Source of the DNA: Phycisphaerae bacterium
GTDB lineage: Bacteria > Planctomycetota > Phycisphaerae > Phycisphaerales > UBA1924
Reading direction: 5' to 3'
Length of the DNA stretch: 64,000 nucleotides
NCBI GenBank assembly: GCA_016793805.1
Contig: JAEUIZ010000015.1
Coordinates: 47,732-111,731, forward strand
Part shown: positions 34,177-43,027 of the stretch, one piece after another
How positions within the stretch are numbered: the first letter of the stretch is position 1
Layout of the letters: each line of letters opens with the position of its first letter
The notes under the pieces: model-generated
What the model was told of the DNA's origin: nothing
The model's database searches: none
The model's input: only the letters and a program-made list of their open reading frames with translations
Translations under genes and position numbers: made by a program

Positions 34177-35991
34177 ATGATCGAGGCGAGGCTACGCACG
34201 GCGCAGGAGATGCTCGGCGCGGGCAAGGCCGCCCAGGCCCGGGCGACGCTCGAGCGCGCCCTGCAGCAGGCGCCCGCGAGCGTCGAGGCCAACGCGCTGA
34301 TGAGCCATGCGCTCACGCACCTGGGCGACGGGCCGAGGGCGCTCTACTTCGCCCGCCGCGCCGCCGAACTCCGCCCGGGCGACGAGCGGCTCCTGAACAA
34401 CCTGGCGGGCGCGCAGGCGTTGAACGGGGACTACGACGGAGCAATCGCCACCTATCGCCAGGCCCTGGTCGTCAATCCCTCGCACCTGTCGGCGAAGGTG
34501 GGGTTGACCAACGCGCTGAACACACGGCACCAGTACGCCGAGGCCGAGGCCATCTGCCGCGAGGGGCTCGCCGGGCACCCGGGGCAGATGAACCTGTCGA
34601 TGCACCTGGCGGTGGCGCTGCTGAACACCGGCCGCGCCCGCGAGGCGGTGCGGATCATGCGGGACCTGGCGTCGCGATTCCCGGACGACCTGATGCTCGC
34701 CAGCGGGCTCCCGCACATGATGAACTACGACGGGAGCCTCGACCCGCGCGAGGTGTTCGAGGCGCACGCGCGCTTCGGACGAGCCCTCGCCGCCCGGCTT
34801 CCAACGTCCCTCCCGCCGCCCCCGAAGCCGACCGATCCGGACAAGCGGCTTCGGCTCGGGATCGTCTCGGCGGACCTCCGCGCCCACGCCGTCGGGTTCT
34901 TCGCCGAGCCCATCATCGCCTCGCTCGACCGGGCGCGGTTCGAGGTCGCGTGCTACTCGAACACGGTGGGCGAGGACCACGTCTCGGCCCGCATCAGGCC
35001 GGGCGTCTCGCTGTGGCGCAACGTCGTCCCGCTCTCCGACGAGGCGCTGGCTCGCACGATCCGCGCCGATCGCATCGACATCCTGCTCGATCTCTCGGGC
35101 CACACCGCCGGGCATCGCCTCGGGACGTTCCACCTCCGCCCTGCGCCGGTGCAGGCGACCTACTTCGGCTATCCGAACACCACCGGCGTGCCCGCGATCG
35201 ACTATCGCCTTGTCGACTCGATCACCGATCCGCGCGAGCCGTGGTACGACGCGCTGGCGACGGAGCGGCTGTGGCGGCTCGACCCGCTCTTCCTCTGCTA
35301 CAAGCCGCTCCCGGACGCGCCGCCCGTTGCGCCGCCCCCCTCCCAGGTTGGCGCCGCACGCGGACCGGGCGCGGATGCGGGCGCGTCGGAGGCCATCACG
35401 TTCGGGTCGTTCAACAACCTGGCGAAACTCGACGACGCGGCGCTCGCGCTCTGGGCCGGCGTGCTCCGCGCGGTCCCGGGCTCGCGCATGCTCGTGAAGC
35501 ACCACGGGCTGGCCCAGCCCGAGGCCCGAGCGCTGACGGCGGCGCGGCTGGTCTCCGCCGGCGCGCCCGCGGATCGGCTCGTGCTCGAAGGCCCGGGCTC
35601 GGGCGCCAAGGAGATGCTCGCGGCCTATGCCCGCATGGACGTGATGCTCGACAGTTTCCCGTACCATGGCACGACGACCACCTGCGAGGCGCTCTACATG
35701 GGTGTCCCGGTCGTGTGCCTCACGGGCCGCTGCTGCGCCGCACGCGTCAGCACCAGCATCCTCAACGCCATCGGGCTGCGCGATCTTGCCGCCGATACGG
35801 CCGAGCGGTACGTCGAGATCGCCTCGGCTCTGGCCCAGGATCCCGCGCGGCTCGCGTCGCTGCGGGCCTCGCTGCGCGACCGCTTCGTGAACTCCTCGGC
35901 CTGCGACGCGCCCGCCTTCGCCCGCCGCTTCGAGGCCGCCCTGCGCGAGATGTGGACCCGGGCCTGTGCTGGAACGGGACCGCGGCCATGA
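34177..35991 (+). CDS. TPR protein with O-GlcNAc-transferase-like domain (copy 1)
   Basis: The protein has 604 residues. Residues ~1-190 are five or so tetratricopeptide repeats (e.g. ALQQAPASVEANALMSHALT). The C-terminal ~370 residues match the GT41/SPINDLY family: RLGIVSADLRAHAVGFF, DLSGHTAGHRLGTFHLRPAP, FGSFNNLAKLDD and LDSFPYHGTTTTCEALYMGV. The family transfers N-acetylglucosamine (or fucose in plants) from a nucleotide sugar to Ser/Thr of proteins; TPRs bind the protein substrate. There is no signal peptide. A -10 box sits six bases before the ATG. It is followed with an ATGA overlap by a paralog. Confidence 0.92.
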   Translation: MIEARLRTAQEMLGAGKAAQARATLERALQQAPASVEANALMSHALTHLGDGPRALYFARRAAELRPGDERLLNNLAGAQALNGDYDGAIATYRQALVVNPSHLSAKVGLTNALNTRHQYAEAEAICREGLAGHPGQMNLSMHLAVALLNTGRAREAVRIMRDLASRFPDDLMLASGLPHMMNYDGSLDPREVFEAHARFGRALAARLPTSLPPPPKPTDPDKRLRLGIVSADLRAHAVGFFAEPIIASLDRARFEVACYSNTVGEDHVSARIRPGVSLWRNVVPLSDEALARTIRADRIDILLDLSGHTAGHRLGTFHLRPAPVQATYFGYPNTTGVPAIDYRLVDSITDPREPWYDALATERLWRLDPLFLCYKPLPDAPPVAPPPSQVGAARGPGADAGASEAITFGSFNNLAKLDDAALALWAGVLRAVPGSRMLVKHHGLAQPEARALTAARLVSAGAPADRLVLEGPGSGAKEMLAAYARMDVMLDSFPYHGTTTTCEALYMGVPVVCLTGRCCAARVSTSILNAIGLRDLAADTAERYVEIASALAQDPARLASLRASLRDRFVNSSACDAPAFARRFEAALREMWTRACAGTGPRP

Positions 35992-37775
35992 GCCGGGACC
36001 TGCCCTCGGCGTCGCGCGAGCGGCTCGATCGCGCCGTGGCGCTCTCGCACGCGGGCGAGCACGCGGCGGCCCGCGACGCGCTCCTCACGCTCGTGCGCGC
36101 GCACCCCCGCGATCCCGACGTGCGTCAGTCGCTCGCCGCCGCCTGTGCCGCGATGGGCGACGAAGCCTCGGCCCGGTTCCACCTCGAGCGCCTCGCCGAC
36201 CTCGACCCGTCCCGCGCGCCGATGGCCCGGGTGGCGCTGGGCACGATCCTCTATAACAACGGGCGGCTCGACGCGGCGGCCGAGGCGTACCGCGCCGCGA
36301 TCGCGCGCGACCCCGCCTCGCCCGAGGCGCACGAGGGCCTGGCCGACGCGCTGACGGGGCTCGGGAGGCCCGACGAGGCCGAGGCCGCCCTGCGCGACGG
36401 ACTCGCGGCGCTCCCGGATCACCCCGCGCTGGCGGCCGCAATGGGCGGGGCTCTGGTTGCTCTGGGTCGAGTCCCGGAGGCGCTGCTGTTGCTCGAGCGC
36501 GCCGTCGCGGCGCATCCGGGCCACCCCGCGCCGGCCTCGATGCTCTGCCACGCGCTGAACTACGTCGTCGTCGACGCCGACGACCCGCGCACGATCCGGG
36601 CGGCGCGCGCGTACGCCGACGCGCTTCAGACCGCGATCACGGATCGCCTCCCGCCGCCAGCGCCCGCGCGCGATCCGGAACGCCGCCTCCGCGTCGGGCT
36701 GCTTTCCCCGGACTTCCGCACGCACTCCGTGGCGTTCTTCCTCGAGCCGATCCTCGAGCATCGCGCCCCGCGCGACGCCTTCGAGATCATCGCGTACTCC
36801 ACCAATCCCGCCCACGACGCGACGACCGCGCGCCTGCGCGCGCCGCTGGACGGTTGGCGCGACGCGGGCGCGCTCGCCAACGAGGACCTCGCGGCACTCG
36901 TCCGCCGCGACGCCGTCGATGTCCTCGTCGAACTCTCGGGCCACACCACTGGGCATCGGCTCGCCGCGGTCTCGATGCGCCCCGCGCCGGTCCAACTCTC
37001 CTACCTCGGCTACCCGGCGGACACCCGCCTGGACGCGATCGACGCCCGCATCGCCGACTCAACCACCGATCCGCCCGGTGTCAGCGGCGGCGATCCGGTC
37101 ATCCGCCTCGACCCGTGCTTCCTGGCCTACCGACCGCCTCCGGAAGCGCCCCCGCCGATGCTCCCCGAGGGTCCGATCTGCTTCGCCTCCTTCAACGTGC
37201 CGGCGAAGTGGTCCCCCGAAGCCCTGGCGATGTGGGCCGCCGTGCTGCGGGCCATCCCCGGGTCGCGTCTGCTGCTCAAAGCGGCCGTGGCGTCGCGTCC
37301 CGCGGCGCGGGCGAGCCTCGAGCGATCGCTCGGGGCCGCGGGCATCGACCCGGGCCGGGTCGAGTGGCTCGGATGGACGCCCACGATCGCCGAGCACCTC
37401 GCGTGCTATCAGCGCGTCCACGTCGCGCTCGACACGTTCCCGTACCACGGCACCACGACGACGTGCGAGGCCCTGTGGATGGGCGTGCCCGTGGTCACGC
37501 ACGCGGGCTCGCGCCACGCCGGTCGCGTTGGCGCGTCCATCCTCGCCGCGCTCAACGAGGCGGGCCTCGCGCCGGCAGCATCGTCGGATGCGTTCGTGCG
37601 CCAGGCGGCGTCGCTGGCCGGCGACCCCGCACGGCTCGCGGGCCTTCGCCGATCGCTGCGAGATCGGATGCTCGCCTCGCCCCTGCTCGACCACGCGGGG
37701 CACTCCCGGCGATTCTGGGCGGCGGTGCGCGACCAGTGGCGCGCGGCCTGCGCGGGCAACCCCAGCGACGCCTGA
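35988..37775 (+). CDS. TPR protein with O-GlcNAc-transferase-like domain (copy 2)
   Basis: The protein has 595 residues and starts in an ATGA overlap with the preceding paralog, so both are made together. TPR-like helices fill residues ~1-200. The GT41-like half has RVGLLSPDFRTHSVAFF, ELSGHTTGHRLAAVSMRPAP, FASFNVPAKWSPEAL and LDTFPYHGTTTTCEALWMGV. It differs from copy 1 in the loop before the FGSFN-type motif and lacks that copy's Pro/Ala insert. Two adjacent copies with diverged TPRs suggest two sets of protein targets. Confidence 0.92.
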   Translation: MSRDLPSASRERLDRAVALSHAGEHAAARDALLTLVRAHPRDPDVRQSLAAACAAMGDEASARFHLERLADLDPSRAPMARVALGTILYNNGRLDAAAEAYRAAIARDPASPEAHEGLADALTGLGRPDEAEAALRDGLAALPDHPALAAAMGGALVALGRVPEALLLLERAVAAHPGHPAPASMLCHALNYVVVDADDPRTIRAARAYADALQTAITDRLPPPAPARDPERRLRVGLLSPDFRTHSVAFFLEPILEHRAPRDAFEIIAYSTNPAHDATTARLRAPLDGWRDAGALANEDLAALVRRDAVDVLVELSGHTTGHRLAAVSMRPAPVQLSYLGYPADTRLDAIDARIADSTTDPPGVSGGDPVIRLDPCFLAYRPPPEAPPPMLPEGPICFASFNVPAKWSPEALAMWAAVLRAIPGSRLLLKAAVASRPAARASLERSLGAAGIDPGRVEWLGWTPTIAEHLACYQRVHVALDTFPYHGTTTTCEALWMGVPVVTHAGSRHAGRVGASILAALNEAGLAPAASSDAFVRQAASLAGDPARLAGLRRSLRDRMLASPLLDHAGHSRRFWAAVRDQWRAACAGNPSDA

Positions 37776-37796
37776 TCCGTCCGCGCGGCGCGACCC

Positions 37797-39245
37797 CTAC
37801 CGCGGCACGCGCACACGCACCGACTTGACGCTGCTCTGCTGCTCCGCCGTCTCCGCCACCTCGAAGTCCACCGGCTTGCCCAGCAGCAGCCCCTGCTCCG
37901 CGGCGGCGGCGAAGACCTCGTTCCACGTTCCCACCGCCCGCTCGCCCACCTTCAGGATCAACTGGCCTTCCTTCAGCCCAGCCCGCTCCGCCGCCGAGCC
38001 CGTCTCGATCCCGCCGACGATCGGCTTCCCCGCGTCGGTGCGGAAGAACCCGAAGCGGATCCCGAACGTCGTGAGCGCCCGGCCCGCGGAGGGGATCTCC
38101 AGTTGCGACTGCTGTGGATACTCGCCCAGCGTCACCGTCACGTCCACCTCGCTCCCGTCGCGCCACAGCCGCACCGGCACCGCCTGCCGCGGCTTCAGGC
38201 TCGTCACCACCGACCGCAGCATCTCCCAACTCACGATCGAGTGCCCGGCGATCTCGGTGATGATGTCGCCCCTTCGGACGCCCGCGGCCTCGGCCGGGCC
38301 GTCGCGCTGCACGTCGGGCACGCGCACGCCCGCACGCTTCAGTTCCGGGATGTACCGCGTCGGATCGCCGCGTCCCCCGCCCGCGCTCAGCCCCATGAAC
38401 CCGCGCCGAACCGTCCCGTTCTCGATCAACTGGTCCACCACGAACTCGATCGTCCCCAGCGGGATCGCGAAACTGATCCCCGCGCTCTGGCCCTCGGCCA
38501 CCGTCCCCTGGTTGTCCCGTCCCGTCGCGATCGCCACGTTCATCCCCACCACCCGTCCGCGGATGTCCACCAGCGGGCCCCCCGAGTTCCCCGGGTTCAC
38601 CGCCGCGTCCGTCTGGATGAAGTTGGTGAACCCCTCGAAGTCGTTGGCCGTGCTCGGGTCGCGGCCCAATCCGCTGATGATCCCCTCGCTCATCGAGAAC
38701 TTGAACCCGAAGGGCGACCCGAACACGAACACCCGCTCGCCCTGCCTGGGCATCACGCCCGACGCCCGCCGCAGCGGGAACAGGTCGTCGTCCCGGGGCA
38801 CCTTGATGATCGCGATGTCGGTGAACGGATCGGCCACGAACGACTCGCCACGGATCCGCTCCGCCTCGACCGTCCGCCCGTTGGCGAACTCCACCGAGAT
38901 CCGGCTCGCTCCGCGGACCACGTGCGCGTTGGTCACGATGTACCCCTGGGCGTCGTAGACCCATCCCGAGCCCGTCGATCGGCCCGCGAACGAACGCCCA
39001 TCGCCCCGGGTCCCGAGCACGTCCAGATGCACGACCGACGGGCGCACCGTGTCAGCCACCGCCCGAACCGCGTGATTGAGCCGTTCGAGGATGTCGTCGT
39101 CGCGGAGCGTGGCCTGGGCCAGAACGATGCGGGCCGACGTGCGGGCCGCGTCGATCCGCCGAACCGCCGCCGGGGCACCCAGCAGCACCGCGACCACCGT
39201 CAGCAAGACGACCAACGCCGGCCCGAACGAGACGAATCGTCGCAT
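37797..39245 (-). CDS. HtrA/DegP-type serine protease with two PDZ domains
   Basis: The protein has 482 residues. ATG 39245 has GGAGG five bases upstream. A signal anchor (FGPALVVLLTVVAVLLGAPA) precedes a trypsin-fold domain with the triad H108 (VTNAHVV), D143 (DIAIIKV) and S221 (GNSGGPL). Two PDZ domains follow: about 280-360 (GLSAGGG..., GVRRGDIITEIAGHSIV) and about 375-470 (GIRFGFFRTDAG, AGLKEGQLILKVGERAVG). Such proteases degrade misfolded envelope proteins. No sigma-E-like stress gene is near. Confidence 0.93.
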   Translation of the reverse strand: MRRFVSFGPALVVLLTVVAVLLGAPAAVRRIDAARTSARIVLAQATLRDDDILERLNHAVRAVADTVRPSVVHLDVLGTRGDGRSFAGRSTGSGWVYDAQGYIVTNAHVVRGASRISVEFANGRTVEAERIRGESFVADPFTDIAIIKVPRDDDLFPLRRASGVMPRQGERVFVFGSPFGFKFSMSEGIISGLGRDPSTANDFEGFTNFIQTDAAVNPGNSGGPLVDIRGRVVGMNVAIATGRDNQGTVAEGQSAGISFAIPLGTIEFVVDQLIENGTVRRGFMGLSAGGGRGDPTRYIPELKRAGVRVPDVQRDGPAEAAGVRRGDIITEIAGHSIVSWEMLRSVVTSLKPRQAVPVRLWRDGSEVDVTVTLGEYPQQSQLEIPSAGRALTTFGIRFGFFRTDAGKPIVGGIETGSAAERAGLKEGQLILKVGERAVGTWNEVFAAAAEQGLLLGKPVDFEVAETAEQQSSVKSVRVRVPR

Positions 39246-39299
39246 ACCGACCTCCACGTCCTCGCCATCCGCCCCTTCACCCGCTCGCCGCCCGTTTCA

Positions 39300-40208
39300 T
39301 CATTCGGCCCGTTGGGCCATCTGGTTTCGGAACTTCTCGGACTCCGCGGGGGCCATCGCGTAGGGTCGGCCCCCGATCCGGCCCGCCGACACCCGCCGGA
39401 CCCACTCCGCTGCCGCCTTCTGCGTCGCCACGCCCAACTGCGCCACCGGCTCGGCGAACCGCGGCGCGGCGTCGGTCATGCCGAGCAGGTCCTGCAGCAC
39501 CAGCACCTGCCCGTGGCACGCGGGCCCCGCCCCGATCCCGATCACCGGGACCTGCGCCCGCGCCACGACCTCTGCCGCCACCTCGTCGGGTACCGCCTCG
39601 ACCAGCAGCAGCACCGCGCCCGCGCGCTCGAGGGCCTCGGCATCCGCGACGATGCGCGCGCCCGCGTCCGCCGTCTGTCCCGCCGCCCCATAGCCCCCGC
39701 TCAGCCCCGCCTGCTGAGGCCGGCTGCCCACGTGCGCACACACCGGAACGCCCGCCCGCGTCATCCGCTCCACGAGGCCCGCCTGCGACGCGTCGGCCTC
39801 GACCTTCACCACGTCCGCCAAGCCCTCGGTCATGAACCGCCCCGCGTTCCGTACCCCCTCGGCGTCGTCGGCGGTGTAGGAAAGGAACGGCATGTCCGCC
39901 ATCACCAGCGTCCGCGGCGCGCCCCGCTTCACCCCCGCCGTCAGCGCGACGAGCACCTCCAGCGGCATATCGATCGTCCGCTTGAAGCCCAGCACGACCT
40001 CGGCGGCGGTATCGCCCACCAGCAGCACCGGCACGCCCCCACGCTCGAGCCACCGCGCCGTCGTCGCGTCGTAGCACGTCAGGCACGCGAACCGCTCCCC
40101 GCGCTCGCGCAGCCGCCGAAGCGTGCGGATCGTCACCGGCTCGGGGGGGATAATCGCGTCGCGCGTCTCACCGCCCGATGCCGCGGGTTGTATGCCGCCG
40201 GTTGCCAC
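39300..40208 (-). CDS. panB: 3-Methyl-2-oxobutanoate hydroxymethyltransferase
   Basis: The protein has 302 residues if it starts at GTG 40208. It makes ketopantoate from 2-oxoisovalerate and methylene-tetrahydrofolate, the first step of pantothenate synthesis. Motifs fit PanB: FACLTCYDATTARWLE, VLLVGDTAAEVVLGF, VMADMPFLSY, AGVPVCAHVGSRPQQ, and GIGAGPACHGQVLVLQDLLG. The start is uncertain; the GTG is supported by a TACGAT box five bases upstream. CoaD, later in the same CoA route, is encoded 33 kb away. Confidence 0.95.
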   Translation of the reverse strand: MATGGIQPAASGGETRDAIIPPEPVTIRTLRRLRERGERFACLTCYDATTARWLERGGVPVLLVGDTAAEVVLGFKRTIDMPLEVLVALTAGVKRGAPRTLVMADMPFLSYTADDAEGVRNAGRFMTEGLADVVKVEADASQAGLVERMTRAGVPVCAHVGSRPQQAGLSGGYGAAGQTADAGARIVADAEALERAGAVLLLVEAVPDEVAAEVVARAQVPVIGIGAGPACHGQVLVLQDLLGMTDAAPRFAEPVAQLGVATQKAAAEWVRRVSAGRIGGRPYAMAPAESEKFRNQMAQRAE

Positions 40209-40213
40209 GGGGA

Positions 40214-40219
40214 ATCGTA
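40214..40219 (-). promoter_or_regulatory. -10 box before panB, predicted leaderless
   Basis: TACGAT on the minus strand, ending five bases before the GTG start. No clear -35 box or Shine-Dalgarno site. Confidence 0.35.
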
Positions 40220-40256
40220 GCCCGCGGGGGCGCGGCGTCGGCAGGGAGTTGTTGGG

Positions 40257-40262
40257 TATGAT
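40257..40262 (+). promoter_or_regulatory. -10 box before the restriction-modification genes, predicted leaderless
   Basis: TATGAT ending six bases before ATG 40269. This marks 40269, not the later ATG 40385, as the probable start of the methyltransferase message. Confidence 0.5.
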
Positions 40263-40268
40263 GCGCGC

Positions 40269-40384
40269 ATGCCCGTGCTTCGCGCCAAGAAACCGAGCAT
40301 CGCCGAGTTCGTCGCCGAGATCGCGGGCGAGAGCGATCTTGACGACGTGATCCCGACGCTCGCGCGCGACGCGACGCGACGCGC
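40269..40384 (+). pseudogene. Detached N-terminus of the methyltransferase (frameshift)
   Basis: ATG 40269 lies six bases after a -10 box and encodes MPVLRAKKPSIAEFVAEIAG, then ESDLDDVIPTLARDATR. The frame then runs out of step with the methyltransferase just before ATG 40385. The change falls in three tandem copies of GCGAC (40366-40380). With two copies the peptide would join the methyltransferase in frame (DATR-MRSIEAFV). It is therefore read as the missing N-terminal ~38 residues rather than a separate gene. A small independent protein is the alternative. Confidence 0.5.
40366..40380 (+). repeat. Pentanucleotide tandem repeat (GCGAC)x3
   Basis: Three exact GCGAC units at the junction between the N-terminal peptide and the methyltransferase frame. 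Loss of one unit would restore a continuous frame. Confidence 0.85.
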
Positions 40385-41431
40385 ATGCGCTCGATCGAGG
40401 CGTTTGTGCAGCGCCTCCCGACGAGGCACGACCTGGCACTCGGCGACGCGCGCGACCTCGATCACATCGACGATCAGAGTGTCCACCTCGTGGTCACGTC
40501 ACCGCCCTACTGGACGCTCAAGCGGTACAACGACGGAGAGGGCCAACTCGGGCACGTCGCGGACTACGACGAGTTTCTCGCCGGCCTGGACACCGTCTGG
40601 CGGCACTGCCACCGCGCGCTGGTGCCGGGCGGGCGGCTGGTCTGCGTCGTCGGGGATGTCTGTCTTTCTCGCCGCAAGAACAACGGGCGGCACACGGTGG
40701 TCCCGCTCCACGCCTCGATCCAGGAGCGTTGCCGCGGCATGGGCTTTGATAATCTCGCGCCCATCCTCTGGCACAAGTTCGCGAACGCGAACTACGAGGC
40801 CGGGGGCTCCACCGGCGGGTTTTTGGGCAAGCCCTACGAGCCCAACGCGGTCATCAAGAACGACGTTGAGTTCATCCTCATGCAGCGCAAGCCCGACGGC
40901 TACCGCAGCCCGACGCGCGCCGAGCGGCTGCTCAGCGTGCTCTCGGCCGACCTCTACCAGACCTGCTTCCGACAAATCTGGACGGATGTCGGCGGCGCGT
41001 CGACCAAGCGGCATCCCGCGCCCTTTCCGCTCGAACTCGCCGAGCGACTCGTGCGCATGTTCAGTTTCGTGGGCGACACCGTCCTCGACCCCTTCATGGG
41101 CACCGCAACAACGAACCTCGCCGCCGCGCGATGGGGGCGGAACAGCCTGGGCGTCGAGATCGATCCGGCGTACTTCCAGATGGCGCGCGAACGGCTCACG
41201 AGCAACACGACCGACCTGTATCTCTCGGCCGACGTGCGCGTGCGGAGCGCGGCACGATCATCCCTTCGACCGCGCTGGTGCGCGAGGCCGTCGCCCACTT
41301 CTGGCGGACGCGATCCGCGCAGGCCAAACGACAGGGGGTCGGCACGGGGCGACGCGATGCCGGCGCGCGCCGGGCCGTCACGGGCGGAGCGCAGATGGAC
41401 GGGTTTGTCCGACTCGTCACGGGCGTGCTGA
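40385..41431 (+). CDS. Type II DNA methyltransferase, probably N4-cytosine
   Basis: The protein has 348 residues as read from ATG 40385. The catalytic motif TSPPYW (residues 38-43) comes before the SAM-binding motif DPFMGTATT (near 235), the beta-class order. SPPY is typical of N4-cytosine methyltransferases, whereas adenine enzymes usually have D/NPPY. The similarity should end near LTSNTTDLYL, about residue 280. The last ~58 residues are Arg/Pro-rich and overlap the restriction gene in another frame, so they look like read-through caused by a lost stop at 41255. It should protect the site cut by the next gene, inferred as CTCGAG. Confidence 0.88.
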   Translation: MRSIEAFVQRLPTRHDLALGDARDLDHIDDQSVHLVVTSPPYWTLKRYNDGEGQLGHVADYDEFLAGLDTVWRHCHRALVPGGRLVCVVGDVCLSRRKNNGRHTVVPLHASIQERCRGMGFDNLAPILWHKFANANYEAGGSTGGFLGKPYEPNAVIKNDVEFILMQRKPDGYRSPTRAERLLSVLSADLYQTCFRQIWTDVGGASTKRHPAPFPLELAERLVRMFSFVGDTVLDPFMGTATTNLAAARWGRNSLGVEIDPAYFQMARERLTSNTTDLYLSADVRVRSAARSSLRPRWCARPSPTSGGRDPRRPNDRGSARGDAMPARAGPSRAERRWTGLSDSSRAC

Positions 41432-41985
41432 CCGCCGCGGGCGTGCCGGAGGATGCGATCCACGCGAAGCGCCGCGTTGAACTCCCTGGGTGGTTCCGCG
41501 CCGAGAAGTCGTGGGACCTCGTGGTCGTGCTCGACGGCTGCCTCGTGGCGGCAATCGAGTTCAAGTCGCAGGTCGGACCGTCGTTCGGGAACAACTACAA
41601 CAACCGCACCGAGGAGGCGCTGGGGAACGCGACCGACCTCTGGGCGTCGTTTCGTGAGGGCGCGTTCGCTCCCTCCGCTCGGCCATGGCTCGGGTTTCTG
41701 ATGCTGCTCGAAGACGCGCCAGGCTCGGGGCGGGCGGTCGCCCCGTCCGAGCCGCACTTCCCCGTCTTCGAGGAGTTCCGCGGTGCCTCCTATGCCCGCC
41801 GGTACGAGATCCTGCTCACAAAGTTGCTGCGTGACAGGCTCTACGATGGCGCGAGCCTGATCCTATCGCCCGAGCGGGCGGGCCGGGTCGGCGAGTACAC
41901 GGAGCCGAGCACCGAACTCACGTTCGCGGCGATGTGCGAGTCGCTGGTTGGGCGAGCGATCGCCGCCGTCAGTCGACGCCGATGA
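41254..41985 (+). CDS. PaeR7I/XhoI-like type II restriction endonuclease, start codon altered
   Basis: The frame gives 243 residues if it begins at ACG 41254. It matches the PaeR7I family along its length: FWRTRSAQAKRQG, AVTGGAQMDGFVRL, then the PD-(D/E)XK core WDLVVV...IEFKSQ (Asp88, Glu102, Lys104) and VGPSFGNNYNNRTEEALGNA. Family members cut CTCGAG. There is no ATG at the N-terminus; GGAG lies six bases before the ACG, exactly where a start should be. A GTG at 41278 would give a protein lacking 8 residues. The gene may be silent or weakly expressed. Confidence 0.85.
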   Translation, partial: TIIPSTALVREAVAHFWRTRSAQAKRQGVGTGRRDAGARRAVTGGAQMDGFVRLVTGVLTAAGVPEDAIHAKRRVELPGWFRAEKSWDLVVVLDGCLVAAIEFKSQVGPSFGNNYNNRTEEALGNATDLWASFREGAFAPSARPWLGFLMLLEDAPGSGRAVAPSEPHFPVFEEFRGASYARRYEILLTKLLRDRLYDGASLILSPERAGRVGEYTEPSTELTFAAMCESLVGRAIAAVSRRR

Positions 41986-42040
41986 ATCGGCCGATCCCCG
42001 CACGCGACCCTCAGACTCGCAGTGCATCGCTCCCCGCGAT

Positions 42041-42850
42041 CTAGAACAGGAACGTCCGCCTCGCGCGGTCCATCATCTCCGCGTCGTCGCGCCGCACGAA
42101 GAAGTGGTTCACCCACAGGTACCCGATGTGGTGGTACCCGCGCGAGTGCAGCGACGCCACCAGCGGCGAGTTGGCCGTCGGGTTGTTCTCCTCGGTGATG
42201 AGCACCCGCGGGCGGAATCGGTCGAGGTCGAACCCGTCGAGCACGTCCAGTTCGTTCCCCTCCACGTCGATCATCGCGAAGTCGATCGTCCCGCGATGGT
42301 CCGCCAGGAGCGCATCCAGCGTCGTCAGCGGGACCGTGACGGGCTGGGCGGTGCGCCGGGCCTGCTGGATCATGCGCAGTTGCTCGGGCGTGGGATTGAG
42401 GAACGACCACGTCGATTCCTCGCGCACCACGTTGAACGTCGCGGTCCCGCTGCTGCCCTTGCGCGAGACCGCCGCGTGGACGGTGCGGCTGTTCGGGCGG
42501 CGCTGGGCGCACTGGGCCGCGGGCTCCGGGGCGGCCTCGACGAGCAGCCCCGTCCAGCCCATCGCCTCGAAGGCGTAACTGACGCTGCAGTTCACCCCGT
42601 CGACCGCGCCGCACTCGACGTAGAACCCGTCCAGTTTCCCGTCGAACAGGTCGCAGAGGACCATGTCCTCGCCGAACTGCGACTGGAAGGCCAGGGGCAG
42701 CCGGGGAGCGCGGCCCGCCGCCGCGAGTCGCTCGAGCGCCTCCAGGCGATAGACCTTGCGTCGCACCGCGGTCAGCCCGAGCAGGGCGCGGTTGGTGTGC
42801 GAACGCATCGCGTCGATCGCGCGGGCGAGTTGGTCGAGGTTGGGGCCCAT
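42041..42850 (-). CDS. FkbM-family methyltransferase
   Basis: The protein has 269 residues from ATG 42850 (CGGAG upstream). Residues ~55-220 form the SAM-binding domain of the FkbM type: SQFGEDMVLCDLF, FYVECGAVDGVNCS, WTGLLVEAAPE and IDFAMIDVEGNELDVL. These enzymes often O-methylate sugars or antibiotic intermediates. It lies 55 bases from the restriction gene on the opposite strand. The substrate is unknown; surface glycan methylation is a guess from the polysaccharide genes further on. Confidence 0.87.
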   Translation of the reverse strand: MGPNLDQLARAIDAMRSHTNRALLGLTAVRRKVYRLEALERLAAAGRAPRLPLAFQSQFGEDMVLCDLFDGKLDGFYVECGAVDGVNCSVSYAFEAMGWTGLLVEAAPEPAAQCAQRRPNSRTVHAAVSRKGSSGTATFNVVREESTWSFLNPTPEQLRMIQQARRTAQPVTVPLTTLDALLADHRGTIDFAMIDVEGNELDVLDGFDLDRFRPRVLITEENNPTANSPLVASLHSRGYHHIGYLWVNHFFVRRDDAEMMDRARRTFLF

Positions 42851-43014
42851 GGATCACTCCGAATCGGGTGCGGCATCGCGCGACGGTGCGGGCGCTGTCC
42901 GATCGCCGCGCGTCGGAGGGTACGCCCCGGGCGGTCTCATCGAGTCCGCCGCAAGACCGATCGAGCAATCAGGCGACGCTCCGGCCGATTGCCGCGGGCG
43001 CTCCGTATCCCCTG

Positions 43015-43020
43015 TAGCAT
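43015..43020 (+). promoter_or_regulatory. -10 box of lysA, predicted leaderless
   Basis: TAGCAT ending seven bases before ATG 43028. No Shine-Dalgarno site. TTGCCG at 42989-42994 is a possible -35 but 20 bases away. Confidence 0.4.
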
Positions 43021-43027
43021 CCTCCTC

